Shown here one piece after another: positions 37,724 to 47,440 of a DNA stretch of 64,000 bases; the stretch's first letter is position 1, and each line of letters opens with the position of its first letter. The notes under the pieces are model-generated. The model was not told the origin of the DNA and made no database searches. It worked only from the letters and a program-made list of their open reading frames with translations. The stretch spans positions 147,876,580 through 147,940,579 of the forward strand of contig JAHLJT010000631.1 in the NCBI GenBank assembly GCA_031308135.1. Direction: 5' to 3'. Origin of the DNA: Acheta domesticus. Lineage: Eukaryota > Arthropoda > Insecta > Orthoptera > Gryllidae. The translations under genes were made by a program, and so were the position numbers.

Positions 37724-38740
37724 CACTAAATATTTACTGTTTATATGTGAGTTTTCGAGGTACAATTAGTTGACTACGGAACTTGATTACGTAATTTTGC
37801 AACTAGAAAGTTGTGTCTTCTGACACAGGGTAATGCATTAATGGGTGTGCCTCCTTCAGTGGCGCGGTCCCGGGTGGCGCGCGGGCAGGCCAGCGGGGTT
37901 GACGACATGGACACTGTTGCTGGCACCGAAACAAAGAGGAAAAACACACTCATGAGCATCCAAATGCCGTGTAGTGTTTTTGAAAGGCTAGTAACTTCTA
38001 AACCCGTTTGATGTCTCTACAAATATGTTCAATACAGCTTAATATTGGATAAAGAAATCCGTCATAGAAGTGTGACTCCAATAAGGGTTGCTATCAGTGA
38101 CGGCTTGCAGCGCAATTGAGGCGGTCAACCTGTTACGTCGTATGAATGAATAATTTAAATTCTTGAACACGATTTAATACTATTTAAACATACTTATTAA
38201 ATTCGTAAAATAACAGTTATACATATTTAATATAAATTGAAGCAACAACTGAGATGAACAATTGGTTTGAAAAATTGTTAGTTTTATAAATCTGCAGCGC
38301 CGTGTACTGCTTACATTTTGGTTGCTTGATGCTTGCCCGTGGGAATGTCAATAAAACATTGAGATTTGAAATGCAGAAGAAAAACGCCATTTTCTTAAAA
38401 CGGCTACAAATTTTTAAAGAAAATTATCATGACAAGGTTTTAGTGTTCTTTAATATTCTAAAATTAATATTTCCGTCCTACCATGAGGAAACCGAAAATT
38501 TAAGTGTTTAAAAAATGTACTTTGGGTGGCGATAGATGGCAGCTGTCAAGATTATGTGGCAATTCCGAATAGATAGATCAGACCCAAGGAAACAGAAAAC
38601 CAATAGGGAAAGTCTGTGCCATTCTGTAGCACCACTAGCTTTTAAAGAGACGCTAGACAAAACTGGTAACCGCACGATGATTTTCTTATTTATTCATTGA
38701 CTTTTTTCAATTAATTATAGACTAATACATTTAATAAAGC
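37724..38740 (+). other. Unassigned spacer (copy B)
   Basis: Equivalent of 19285-20300. No gene recognised. Confidence 0.4.
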
Positions 38741-38815
38741 TCTGGCGGCTTGGCTCATTGTTTAGCGTGCTCGCTTTCCATAACGATTCCCCGAGTTCGA
38801 TTCCCGGTCGGGGCA
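38741..38815 (+). repeat. tRNA-derived SINE-like head (copy B)
   Basis: Same as 20301-20376: A-box-like TGGCTCATTGTTTAGCGT and B-box-like GAGTTCGATTCCCGG just upstream of the LINE ORF1. Confidence 0.6.
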
Positions 38816-38909
38816 AAAGTATAGTGTGTGTTTTCCTTGCAATGTTGCGATTCGTTACCGGTCAGTGGCGGAGAGAGGACGCGTTCTTAGGAGCTCCAAG
38901 AGGATTTCG

Positions 38910-39315
38910 ATGACCTGCTGCCTAGCGTCCTACTGCGCGCGCGTTGGTACCTGGGCCGCCCGCCTTCGGACATTCCGCAACGCAGCGATGCAGGCCAGCA
39001 CAGGTGGTGTAGGCATCAGCAAGCATTCGCAGCTCTTATGCCCGAGCATACTGGCTATTCTGCTGCTGATTGCTGAAATAGAGCAGAATCCCGGTTTTAT
39101 AGCAGAAACTGCGGTGGACACTGCGATGAATACCTGTCGCAAATGCGAAAGGAGTGAACGGAGGCTTCGGAGACTGGAGGCGCAACTGGCGGAGGCTCAT
39201 AAGTCAATCGGTGAGTTAACCTTAAAGCTACAAGTTCTGGAGCAAAAACACGATAGCGGGAAGGACAGGAAACTGCACAACCAGCCTTAGATGATGCAAG
39301 ACCAAACAAAGCGGA
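38910..39315 (+). pseudogene. CR1/L2-like LINE ORF1, N-terminal part with 2A-like motif (copy B)
   Basis: The frame is open from the ATG at 38910 to a TAG at about 39290. It codes a Cys/Arg-rich start, a hydrophobic run, EIEQNPGF (39075-39098), CRKCERSERRLRRLEAQLAE and a long charged helix ending in KLHNQP. The NPG core of the 2A motif is present, but the final Pro needed for skipping is Phe and the leading Asp is Glu, so skipping is probably lost. ORF1 is cut by the hAT at 39324; across it, the ORF1 esterase half follows directly after the second target-site copy. This continuity and the shared AACGTCAT show both halves belong to one LINE. Confidence 0.7.
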
Positions 39316-39434
39316 AACGTCATCAGTGGCGAAGCGTCAGGGTAGGCAGAGTAAGCTGAGCTATCCCAAAGAATTTTGAAGAAGAAGAAAAATATCTTTT
39401 TCCTAAAAAATAAATTGTACATACTGAAACGAGT

Positions 39435-41670
39435 TGTTGATTAACTCTCACAAATTTATAAATAAACAAGAGGGGGCAGGAATTCTTTTTCGGGAATGGG
39501 CTCCGGATCCAATCATCCACACAATGGAGACTAGGGGTAACGAAACTTTTCTTTATTACAAAAACAGAACAAAACCATTGCTATACAAAGTCAGTTGCTT
39601 TTGGCGCTCACAGGAGCATTTACTCTGTTTTTCCCGTGCTTTGTCTGATCCCTTTTTACAATTTTACGGTCACCTTATGGCTTTACTCCCTTACACTAGT
39701 TTTATTACTTAGGGGGGGGCTCAAATCAAGATCACTGTTTTCTCTTGGTCAATCACTACTCTCCCAACCTTCCGACCGCTTTTACTCACGAAAACCCCGT
39801 TGACTTGCGCCGTTTCAATACTCGCCCATCCGCCGTCGGCCGGCACCGCGCGCCGCAGGAAGCCAGCGCGGGGAGGGGGAGCCCCGCAATGCCGCGCCGG
39901 CGACTTGTTCGATGCGTTCTTGCTTGACGAGCCTGGCCACGCCACCTCGCCCTTCGGGTAATTCCGTCTCCTTCGGAGGTGCTCGGAAGGGCGGCAGAGG
40001 AACGCCGCCGCCGCCGCTTCTCACCCACTCGTAGCCGCCGGGGTCTGCTTTGAAACGTAACCCAACGTTTTGATTGTATCAGAGCGTTGTCCTCCCCAGC
40101 TGCTATTCTCTCGTTCTTTACGATACAGTTCTCGACCTTTATGGTAATGATCATTAACTGTTCACCTAAGTGGTGCTTGATAATGTTTAAAACTGGCATA
40201 CTATGCTCCCTCCCTCTATACGGCAGTGTCCGTCCCACGTGTTCATCATCCAACGCGTTTCACCGTCTGTAACACTTTACTACTTTCTTGCACTCTCTCT
40301 GTCTCGCTTCACTTTTCCGCTAATGCGTTCACTTTGGTCCCACACTTTCTCCGTCACAACTCCACTCTGGTTCCACTCTGTCCGCCACTATACGCTTTTC
40401 CTTCCACACGATACCTTACGTCCACTCTCTTTCTCCGCCATTGCTCTACTGGTCTCGTGCTCGATTCGTGGCTCCTGGTTCTTCACGTTGAACCGGCTCT
40501 GGCCCCCCCCGACTCCGCCGGCGGACTAGCCACTGCCGCGCAGTTCAAACGTACAAAATTGGTTCGAAACGCATTGTTATCGTCTTAGTGATAACAATTC
40601 GTGTCATTACCCCCTCCTCCCCTTTTTCCGGATTTTTCACACAAAATCCACCTAACTTTTGAGTCGGGTCTTCAAGGTCGCCCCCTTCTATAGGGCATGG
40701 TCGCAAGTTATAAAAATTATAACATCCTACTATTTCTTGTCTATCTTGAATCTTGACCAATACCACGCCATCCACAATTTTCCATCGATCCCGTTTTCTC
40801 CTTGATGCCGCGATGTCCGGGTCGTCCTCCTGGATCCGGCCCTCTTTAAAACATTTAACTTTGTAATCTTTAATTGGGGCTTGATTCTTACTAAACACTT
40901 GCCTGTTGCCCAATATCCCTATTTGCTTGACTTGTTCCCATAGTTTTTCTTCTGATTCTTCCACTACATTTCCCGAGCATACCTCGTAACCTTCTTCCAA
41001 TCCTTGGTCCATTTCAGCTTTCTGGCCTCCTAGTTCCGCCAGTTTCCGGTCGAGATCGATCGCAACCCTGCATTCCAACAAGAATTCTCTCCCCAGGATT
41101 ATTGGATGTAATAAGTTCTTCAGTACCAGCGCTACTACTTCATACCTTTGGTTGCCGATTTCCACATTTATCATGATCTGTTTTGTAATGGGGCTGGACC
41201 TCTTCTGGGTTGCTCCTATTACGTACGCCCCATTCATGGGCAAACACCTCATTTTCTTGCCTTCCGCCAACAACTCCTCATAAAATTTCTCCGACACCAC
41301 CGTAATCGCGCAACCTGTATCCACTAACGCTCCAGTACTCATCCCTTCACACCTCACTCTAATCGTGGGGCATCTTCTTATTGGAATGTCCGAGCTCTTT
41401 CGCCTTTGCCATGGCTGGTCGTCATAGGTCACCGTCTGAATGGTGTTGATAGGGACAGCGCTTGAGATATCCCTTGTCTCGTCGGTAATGGGGTCTCTCT
41501 TCACCACAGATTCTTCTGGTTTCATGTTTTCTTCCCTTGACTCCAATGGTACTATTTTGTCTTCCACCTCGCGACGATTATCCGGTATCTCCATCTGGTA
41601 TTCCTCAATCTTGTTTTCATTTGCTTTGCATTGCTTTTGTTCAAAGTGGCAGTTCTGCTTTATTGCTTTA
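39435..41670 (-). mobile_element. LTR-retrotransposon remnant nested in the hAT
   Basis: On the minus strand a protease-coding frame (from 41594) leads to a purine-rich tract (plus-strand pyrimidines 40607-40629) and then to sequence starting TGACACGAATTG, the layout of a polypurine tract followed by a 3' LTR. A candidate LTR is 39435-40606 (TGTTGATTAAC...GTGTCA on the plus strand), about 1.17 kb and GC-rich in the middle; its outer end is a guess. No 5' LTR, RT, RNase H or integrase is present, so most of the element is gone. It lies between the hAT left end and the transposase start. Confidence 0.6.
40545..41594 (-). CDS. Retropepsin-containing gag-pol fragment ORF
   Basis: A 349-residue open frame. 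A charged N-terminal part (residues 1-65) is followed by an aspartic-protease domain: GALVDTGCAITVVS with the catalytic DTG at residues 92-94, and the second conserved box HPIILGREFL at about residues 163-172, as in retroviral-type proteases of LTR elements. The rest (residues 185-349) is charged and unlike RT; the frame then runs through the purine tract into the presumed LTR, so the C-terminus is not natural coding sequence. Upstream minus-strand sequence to about 41660 adds a short charged stretch. It is open only in this copy. The ATG is simply the first in the frame; the true start lay in missing sequence. Confidence 0.65.
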   Translation of the reverse strand: MEIPDNRREVEDKIVPLESREENMKPEESVVKRDPITDETRDISSAVPINTIQTVTYDDQPWQRRKSSDIPIRRCPTIRVRCEGMSTGALVDTGCAITVVSEKFYEELLAEGKKMRCLPMNGAYVIGATQKRSSPITKQIMINVEIGNQRYEVVALVLKNLLHPIILGREFLLECRVAIDLDRKLAELGGQKAEMDQGLEEGYEVCSGNVVEESEEKLWEQVKQIGILGNRQVFSKNQAPIKDYKVKCFKEGRIQEDDPDIAASRRKRDRWKIVDGVVLVKIQDRQEIVGCYNFYNLRPCPIEGGDLEDPTQKLGGFCVKNPEKGEEGVMTRIVITKTITMRFEPILYV

Positions 41671-41729
41671 TTTTATAATTGACATATATGAAATAGTTTA
41701 GGTTTATGTGATTAGAACCACACGACGAA

Positions 41730-42063
41730 ATGGGAGATTCTGTGAGTATAGATGGTGACTTTTTTGATTCAGTTAACTTTTTGTTGGGTAATTCAGTTGA
41801 GGTGTTGTCCTTGAACAAAATTGCAATTGAAAGAAAAAATAGCCAGACCAAAGTTAAATATTTCACAAAAGGATGGGAAATATACAAGGACTTTTCAAGA
41901 AAAATGGTACTCCAAATACAGATGGTTGTCAGGAAATAAAATAAAACAGACAAATCATTGTTTTTACTGCCTGATGTTTGGTGGGGAATAATCTTGGTGT
42001 AAAAATGGTCAGACTACATTAAAAAATTTTGAACTTAAAGCCTCGAAACATGCGACTAGTAAA
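41730..42063 (+). pseudogene. hAT transposase N-terminus with broken TTF-type zinc finger
   Basis: From the ATG at 41730 the frame reads MGDSVSIDGDFFDSVNFLLG and on to YFTKGWEIYKDFS. A frame change at the A-run near 41899-41905 is needed to reach RKWYSKYRWLSGNK and NHCFYCLMFGGE. A TAA at 41989-41991 then interrupts the frame that joins the 602-codon ORF. The C-X2-C and following W and His residues fit the N-terminal TTF/MYM-type finger of hAT transposases, which binds the element ends. The damage (one frameshift, one stop) also appears in copy A (about 23309-23640). Confidence 0.65.
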
Positions 42064-43872
42064 TTGCATATTCAAAATGCAGAGGCTTTCCATATGCTTG
42101 GGAGATACAGAATTGATCATTGTATTTCAGAAAGTGCTCGCATTCAAGCTGAAAAACATAACAGTGATGTTGCACGTAATAGAAAAATTGTAGGCCGTCT
42201 AATCGACGTTGTTTGTCATTTAGGAAATCAAGAACAAGCATTTAGGGGGCACGATGAAGGTACAGATTCTCTCAACAGAGGAAATTATTTAGAAACATTA
42301 AGTTTGCTTGCCATGGAAGAAGGAATAATGAAAGATCATTTGGAGAGCAATACGGTGTTTAAAGGAATTTCTTCTGATATTCAAAATGATCTAATAGAAT
42401 CGGTCACAGTTGCCATAAATGAGAAGATTCAAAAAGAAATAAATGTCGTGAGATTTGTGTCAATACAAGCCGATGAAACAACTGACGTTTCTGTGAAGGC
42501 ACAACTCAGTATTATTGTTAGGTATGTTTATGGCAAGAACATTGAAGAACGTTTTATGGGCTTCTATGATGTCTCGAGAGATAAAAGTGCCGAGGGAATA
42601 TCTAACAAAGTCATTGCCGTCATAGACGAGTACAAAATGGGAGAAAAGTTAATTTGCCAAACATATGATGGAGCATCTGTTATGGCGGGTCGTCACGGAG
42701 GGGTTCAAGCCATCGTTCGTCGAAAATATCCGGCTGCGATTTTCATCCACTGTTATGCACATCAACTGAACCTGGTTCTTTTACATAGTGCAAAATACAT
42801 TAAAGAAGTAAAATTTTTCATCTGCAACCTCACGGCATTTCATTCATTCTTCTGTAGATCTACACGTCGTTCCGAAATACTTCGTCAACATGGATTCCAA
42901 TTACCTCATCCAGTGCAAACACGATGGAATTATAATTCTCGTGCTGTGTCTACGATTAAACATCATTACCAAGAACTAAGGGATGCGGTAAGCTACATCA
43001 CTGAGTCTAATGACTGGGATCCTGAATCTATGAATTGTGCAATGGGCCTCATGAGAACTTTAGACTCTTTAATGTTTACATTTTTGTTGTGCTTGTTCAA
43101 TAGAATTTTTATCTATAGCGAACATCTGTTCTGCATTTTCCAAGCAAAGTGCACAAGTGATGTGAACTTATGCATCAATGAGATTAGAACCGCTAAGACA
43201 AATATTACAGCTTTACGTTCTGAAAACGTTTTGCATGAATGCCTTCAAGAGAGTTTGGAATTAAACAAACATCATACAACAGACTTCAATCCCGAGCAAT
43301 TTGTCAAGAATCATAAACGCTGTGCTTTTGAAATATTGGATTCCATCATAGTACAGTTAGATGAACGATTCTCCAAATTTGATGAACTTTCATTTGTTGA
43401 ACTCTTAAACTACAGAAAATTTGCTCAGTTCAAAAAGACGTTTCCAAACTTTGAATTTCAAAAACTTAAGAATGCATATCCTTTATTTTTTAACTTCGTA
43501 GCACTACAAAACGAACTCGTCAATATATACAGTTCAGAAGACAAAGTCAGACCTTGCATTGAATTATTAGCTTTTATTGTTGATAACGATCTCCAATCTG
43601 TGTATGAACAAACGGAAAAGTTATTGCAACTGATTCTCAGCATTCCGATGTCATCAGCTACTACTGAACGATCAATGAGCACTCTGAAAAGAATTAAAAC
43701 CCATTTACGCAATTCTATGTCAAATAGCAGACTCTCCAACTTGGCAACTATTTCAATAGAAAAGAAACTTTCTCGTAAATGTTCGCAAGATGCTATTTTT
43801 AAAGAAAGAGTGATAGACATTTTTTCTGAAATGAAAGCCAGACGTTTAGAATTAATTTTCAAAAAAACTTAA
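42064..43872 (+). CDS. hAT transposase, 602 residues (ZMYM1-like type)
   Basis: An uninterrupted frame covers the catalytic and dimerisation parts of a hAT transposase. Seen in order: the DUF4371-like region, the first acidic box QADETTDVS (Asp-rich, about residue 135), YDGASVMAG (about 201), the conserved IHCYAHQLNLV (about 228), TRWNYNSRAVS (about 292) and the C-terminal dimerisation domain IPMSSATTERSMSTLK (about 527), which holds the third acidic residue. Such enzymes cut and paste DNA via hairpinned flanks and give 8 bp duplications, as seen here. The listed start is only the first ATG; the protein really begins near 41730 but is interrupted there, so a full-length product is unlikely without repair or an alternative start. 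The equivalent in copy A (from 23643) is broken. Confidence 0.88.
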   Translation: MHIQNAEAFHMLGRYRIDHCISESARIQAEKHNSDVARNRKIVGRLIDVVCHLGNQEQAFRGHDEGTDSLNRGNYLETLSLLAMEEGIMKDHLESNTVFKGISSDIQNDLIESVTVAINEKIQKEINVVRFVSIQADETTDVSVKAQLSIIVRYVYGKNIEERFMGFYDVSRDKSAEGISNKVIAVIDEYKMGEKLICQTYDGASVMAGRHGGVQAIVRRKYPAAIFIHCYAHQLNLVLLHSAKYIKEVKFFICNLTAFHSFFCRSTRRSEILRQHGFQLPHPVQTRWNYNSRAVSTIKHHYQELRDAVSYITESNDWDPESMNCAMGLMRTLDSLMFTFLLCLFNRIFIYSEHLFCIFQAKCTSDVNLCINEIRTAKTNITALRSENVLHECLQESLELNKHHTTDFNPEQFVKNHKRCAFEILDSIIVQLDERFSKFDELSFVELLNYRKFAQFKKTFPNFEFQKLKNAYPLFFNFVALQNELVNIYSSEDKVRPCIELLAFIVDNDLQSVYEQTEKLLQLILSIPMSSATTERSMSTLKRIKTHLRNSMSNSRLSNLATISIEKKLSRKCSQDAIFKERVIDIFSEMKARRLELIFKKT

Positions 43873-44023
43873 AACAATTCAGAAGGCCGCAAACCCGCAA
43901 TCTCGTGAAAACAACTTGTACACATCAATGTAAGTAAGCAGTTTCATTTATATATATATTTTTTTTCAGTTCTGTAGTAGGATTATTCTTGATTTCAGTA
44001 TTGTTGCATGATTGGATTAATAT

Positions 44024-44038
44024 TCACCATCATCATCA

Positions 44039-44100
<62 letters not shown>
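44024..44100 (+). repeat. (CAT)n/(ATT)n microsatellite
   Basis: Four to five CAT units pass into about twenty ATT units, inside the 3' non-coding part of the hAT. Confidence 0.95.
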
Positions 44101-44101
<1 letters not shown>

Positions 44102-44231
44102 TACCTTTGTATTCTTCTGATCTCTAGCTTCGTAATATTCGATATTTCAAAAATTAAGTATGTGTGTTTACAATATGTTCGTGATTCAGCTTATCCAAAA
44201 ATTAACCTCACGCTTCGCCACTGAACGTCAT

Positions 44232-44740
44232 CGCGAACGCCATTCGAGAGGAAAGTGAAGGTGTTTGGTGACTCTATGCTGCGTCACAGTGGAGGAGTGT
44301 GTCGTGCTAAGGGTGCTGATGTGGCATTCTACCCTGGCGCTGATGTAAATAATATGACCAAAGTCATTGAAAAAGTTACAAGTGATGATAGTGTAGAAGT
44401 GGTCCTCGTACACGTTGGAACCAACTTGTCGAAGCGGCAACCAGTGTTCCGAACTGTTTCAGAAGCACACCGTAAAGAAAACATTTTAAAATGCGCAAAT
44501 AATTTTTAGCGGAATTGTTTGTATACAAGATGTCCATAACCGCAAAATATGGGACTTAAATCGTCACATTTTCTGGGCATGTAAATCATTTTACGGGCTA
44601 TTTGTAAACCCTAACTTCTGGCTACACCACGAGGATTTGGCGCGCGACGGACTGCTTTTAAATCAGAAGTGAGCGTGGAAGCTAGGTCACCTACATGACG
44701 ATGTCATTCGGTCATTCTTGCGTCTTCGCTGACAATTCTG
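44232..44740 (+). pseudogene. CR1/L2-like LINE ORF1, SGNH-esterase part
   Basis: Immediately after the hAT target duplication the frame reads KVKVFGDSMLRHSGG, then ADVAFYPGADVNNM and VEVVLVHVGTN: the GDS block I and the GTN block III of an SGNH hydrolase, as found in ORF1 of CR1/L2-type LINEs. After a stop at about 44509 another frame gives IWDLNRHIFWACKSFYG and LHHEDLARDGLLLNQK, which fits block V with its Asp-X2-His-like residues. It is the second half of the ORF1 interrupted at 39315. Frameshifts make it inactive. Confidence 0.75.
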
Positions 44741-44757
44741 GAAATTGAGTCGGGAGG

Positions 44758-44950
44758 TGGCGGCGTCAGATGTGAAAGTGGGGGTGGTGACGGTGACGGT
44801 CAGATGTGAAGAGGCGGCGCCGGTGGCGGCGACGACGGCGACGGCGACGACGGTGGCGGCGGCGGCAGCGGCGGCGACGGCGACGGTGACGGCGACGGCG
44901 GCAGCGGCAACGGTGGCGTCGAGGATGGTGGTGGCGGCGGGCTCTACGGC
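44758..44950 (+). repeat. GC-rich triplet expansion (GGC/GAC/GGT)
   Basis: About 190 bases of imperfect GGCGGC, GACGGC and GGTGGC triplets between ORF1 and ORF2 of the CR1-like LINE. Every frame is low complexity: Gly/Asp, Ala/Thr or, antisense, Arg/His runs. Confidence 0.85.
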
Positions 44951-44985
44951 GATGCCCGACGGAAGAGTGGGCACCGTAAAGTTTC

Positions 44986-47440
44986 AAGTGAGAAAGGGAT
45001 CCATAAGGCTGTTGCAGGTGAACTGTCGCAGTATAAAAAATAAAGAAATCGAATTTTGGAATTTAGTCGAGGCTTGTGATCCTGATGTAATAATGGGAAC
45101 TGAATCTTGGCTAACGGAAGAGATAGCTAACTCTGAAGTTTTCTTCCTAATTACAGGCCATTTAGGAGGGATAGAAATACAAGAGGTGGGAGGATATTCA
45201 TTTGTGTTAAGGATGAAATAAATACAGGGTCATGAAGAACTTGAAATAATGGGAATAGAAATGAGTGATTCGGGGAATGTGTTAGAAATTATTGCTTGCT
45301 ATAGGCCACCAAATGAAAATTACGTCATTTTGGAAGCCATTTCTGCGAAAATACACACAAACATCCTATAGTTATCTCTAGTGATTTAAATATTCCAGAA
45401 GCAAATTGGAAAGGCGCTGTAAACGAAGCGAAAGTACAACAGTTAGAGAACAGACTCGTTTGCAAGGAGAGCTTAGCGTAGGTAATAGATAGGCCAACGC
45501 GGCAGGAAGCGCTTCTAGATGTTTACCTAATTAGGCCGCAAGAGCGTTTCTTATCTTGCGACGTCATTGAGGGCATAAGCTTCCGCAAAGCTGTGTTGGT
45601 TGACTTAGACATAAATATTTTACTGAAAAGAATTCCAAACGGAACAAAAATATGGCAGTTCAAAAAGGCAAATACAGAGGGACTTCACCACTACCTGAGA
45701 TAACAGTATAATCGTTTTCTGAGAATAGACGGGGGCATGCACGAAATTTGGAAAGCGTTTAAGAACATTCTAGATAATGCATTACAAACATTTGTACCGT
45801 GTAAATTCTTAAAAAGCAATTCAGATCCAGAATATTACAATGCAAAAATTCGACGTATGAAAAGAAAAACCAGAAAGGCTTTCAGAAATAGACATCATAG
45901 TGAAACTGACAGGATACATTTTCGTAATTGTTCAAAAGAATTAGAACGGGAAAAGAAAATTGTGCAGGAAACATTTTTAAAACATATTTTCGACGGGGAG
46001 GGAAATAATTGGTCGTGGTCTTACAAATATGTTCGCAGAAGAAGAGGAAATTAAGAAGAAATTCCTATCGTTAAAGATACAAAGAACACGTTACTAATAG
46101 ATGATCGGGAAAAAGCAAACGCGTTTAATACCTACTTCAGTTCCGTTTTTAAAACAAAATCTCACCACACTCAGATTTCGAGGGAGGCTGTACCAAACCA
46201 GTTTATTATAGACGTACATACATTGCGAAAATGAATTAAATCTATGAAAAACGGAAAGTCGCGGGGTCCAGACACCATCTCCTGTGCCAATAATGATGAT
46301 ATGATTAAACTCGCAGTGCCAACTGATTAAACTCGGAGTAGAGGCAATTTTACCATATTTAACAAGATTATTTCATGTTTCACTCAACAACTCAAGCGTG
46401 CCCGACGATTGGAAGCCAGCTACCATTGTTCCGATTTTTAAGAGTGGTGACAGAACTGTTTTAGCCAATTTTAGACCGGTAAGTCTTAGGTCAGTTGTAT
46501 GTAAGCTAATGGAACATTTGATAACTAACTATATTAGACAATGGGAACAAAAAGAATGGCTCTTTCAGGGACAGCATGGTTTTAGGAATGGTTTCTCTTG
46601 CGAGAGTCAGATAGTATCATTGTATAGCAGATGAAGTTGATGATAGTGGGAAGTTGACGCCGTAATAATATATTTTGCGAAGGCATTTGATGTTGTGCCA
46701 CACGACAAACTGGTTCATAAATTACTGCAGTCAGGTATTGACACCAGAGTTGTCGCGTGGATTGATGAGCTTCTTCGAGATAGAAAACAAAGTCTGAGTT
46801 CGACAACAATTTTCAAATCTTGCAAAGATAACTCCAGGGATTCCTCAAAGATAACTCAAGGAAGCGTTATTGGACCTCTCCTCTTTCTAGCTTTGGAAAA
46901 TCAGGTAAACTTTGTCGTAGGGAAAGCGTGGAGATCTTTGCATTTTGCTATGCGAATACTAAAAAAGAGTACTGCGAAAGCGAGAGAATTAGCTTACATA
47001 TCTCTAGTTCGTCCATTAATGAAAAACGGGACGGTTTGTTGGGACCCCTATAGAATCTCTCAAAAGGTATATTTGAATAGAGTACAGAGAAGAGCGTGTA
47101 AACTTATTTTCCGAAGCATAGGAAGAAAGTAGACCGGGAGTCACTAGAAATCAGGAGGGTTAACGCAAGGCTCTGTGCTTTGTACAAAGCGAATGCCGGT
47201 TTTCCAGCTTGGAAAGATATTCACATTCGGCTCAGTAGACCCACGTATTTTAGTAGAGGGGATCACAAGCACAAAGTTCAGTTGAGGTCACAGAGAACAG
47301 ATGTTGGAAAATTTTCCTTTACAAATAGAACTATAACGGACTGAAATAAGTTGTCTGCGACAGCCTTGGAACCCTTTCCTCTATGTGTTCAAAGATTTAA
47401 AAGTAAATTAACAAATGATATTTGTCAATTTTATTAGTTA
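44986..47440 (+). pseudogene. CR1/L2-like LINE ORF2 (endonuclease-RT), internally deleted
   Basis: The APE-type endonuclease starts at GSIRLLQVNCRSIKNKEIEF and DPDVIMGTESWL (about 44995-45115), followed in shifted frames by a spacer with DPEYYNAKIRRMKRK (45737-46054). RT boxes follow: DDWKPATIVPIFKSGD and FRPVSLRSVVCKLMEH (46398-46540), WLFQGQHGFRNGFSCESQ, motif A IIYFAKAFDVVPHDKL and motif B TQGSVIGPLLFLA. The motif A catalytic Asp is Tyr (46671-46673). Directly after motif B the frame jumps to KAWRSLHFAMRILKK (46925), so the palm with the Y/F-X-DD box is deleted. RPLMKNGTVCWDPYR and RVQRRACK form the C-terminal thumb region. Many stops and frameshifts; dead. Confidence 0.85.

Larger units (their letters stand above)
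25517..43833 (+). repeat. Duplicated block, copy B (starts at assembly gap)
   Basis: 18,317 bases equivalent to 7065-25416. It starts at the gap edge in the middle of the AT-rich transposon, and its counterpart of the gap's left edge is 43833, after which unique sequence continues. Single-base differences are dense at its left end (for instance AAGCGTGCG against AAGCAGTGCG near 7341 in copy A) and rare in the middle. Confidence 0.95.
39324..44223 (+). mobile_element. Complete hAT element with 8 bp target duplication
   Basis: This 4900 bp element starts CAGTGGCGAAGCGTCAGG and ends with the near-perfect inverse, CCTCACGCTTCGCCACTG. It is flanked by AACGTCAT on both sides (39316-39323 and 44224-44231), the 8 bp duplication expected of hAT. 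It contains an antisense LTR-retrotransposon remnant in its left half, a transposase in its right half, and an ATT microsatellite near its right end. It sits inside ORF1 of the CR1-like LINE and so is younger than that LINE. Confidence 0.93.

Noticed and set aside
39815..40588. Several 60-155 codon frames in the GC-rich part of the remnant
   Set aside because: Overlapping frames on both strands without motifs; base composition of LTR-like sequence explains them.
40545..41594. Host retropepsin-like gene
   Set aside because: It runs through a polypurine tract into LTR-like sequence and lies inside a hAT, so a retrotransposon remnant is the better reading.
7065..43833. A genuine 18 kb tandem duplication of the nested-transposon block
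   Set aside because: The copy boundaries coincide with both edges of a 100-N gap, differences are contig-end indels, and a single copy yields complete elements. Missed overlap is simpler; only spanning reads could overturn this.
44745..45221. Ala/Thr/Val-rich or Arg/His-rich proteins
   Set aside because: Low-complexity translations of a GC triplet repeat; only the part after ~44990 is real, as LINE endonuclease.
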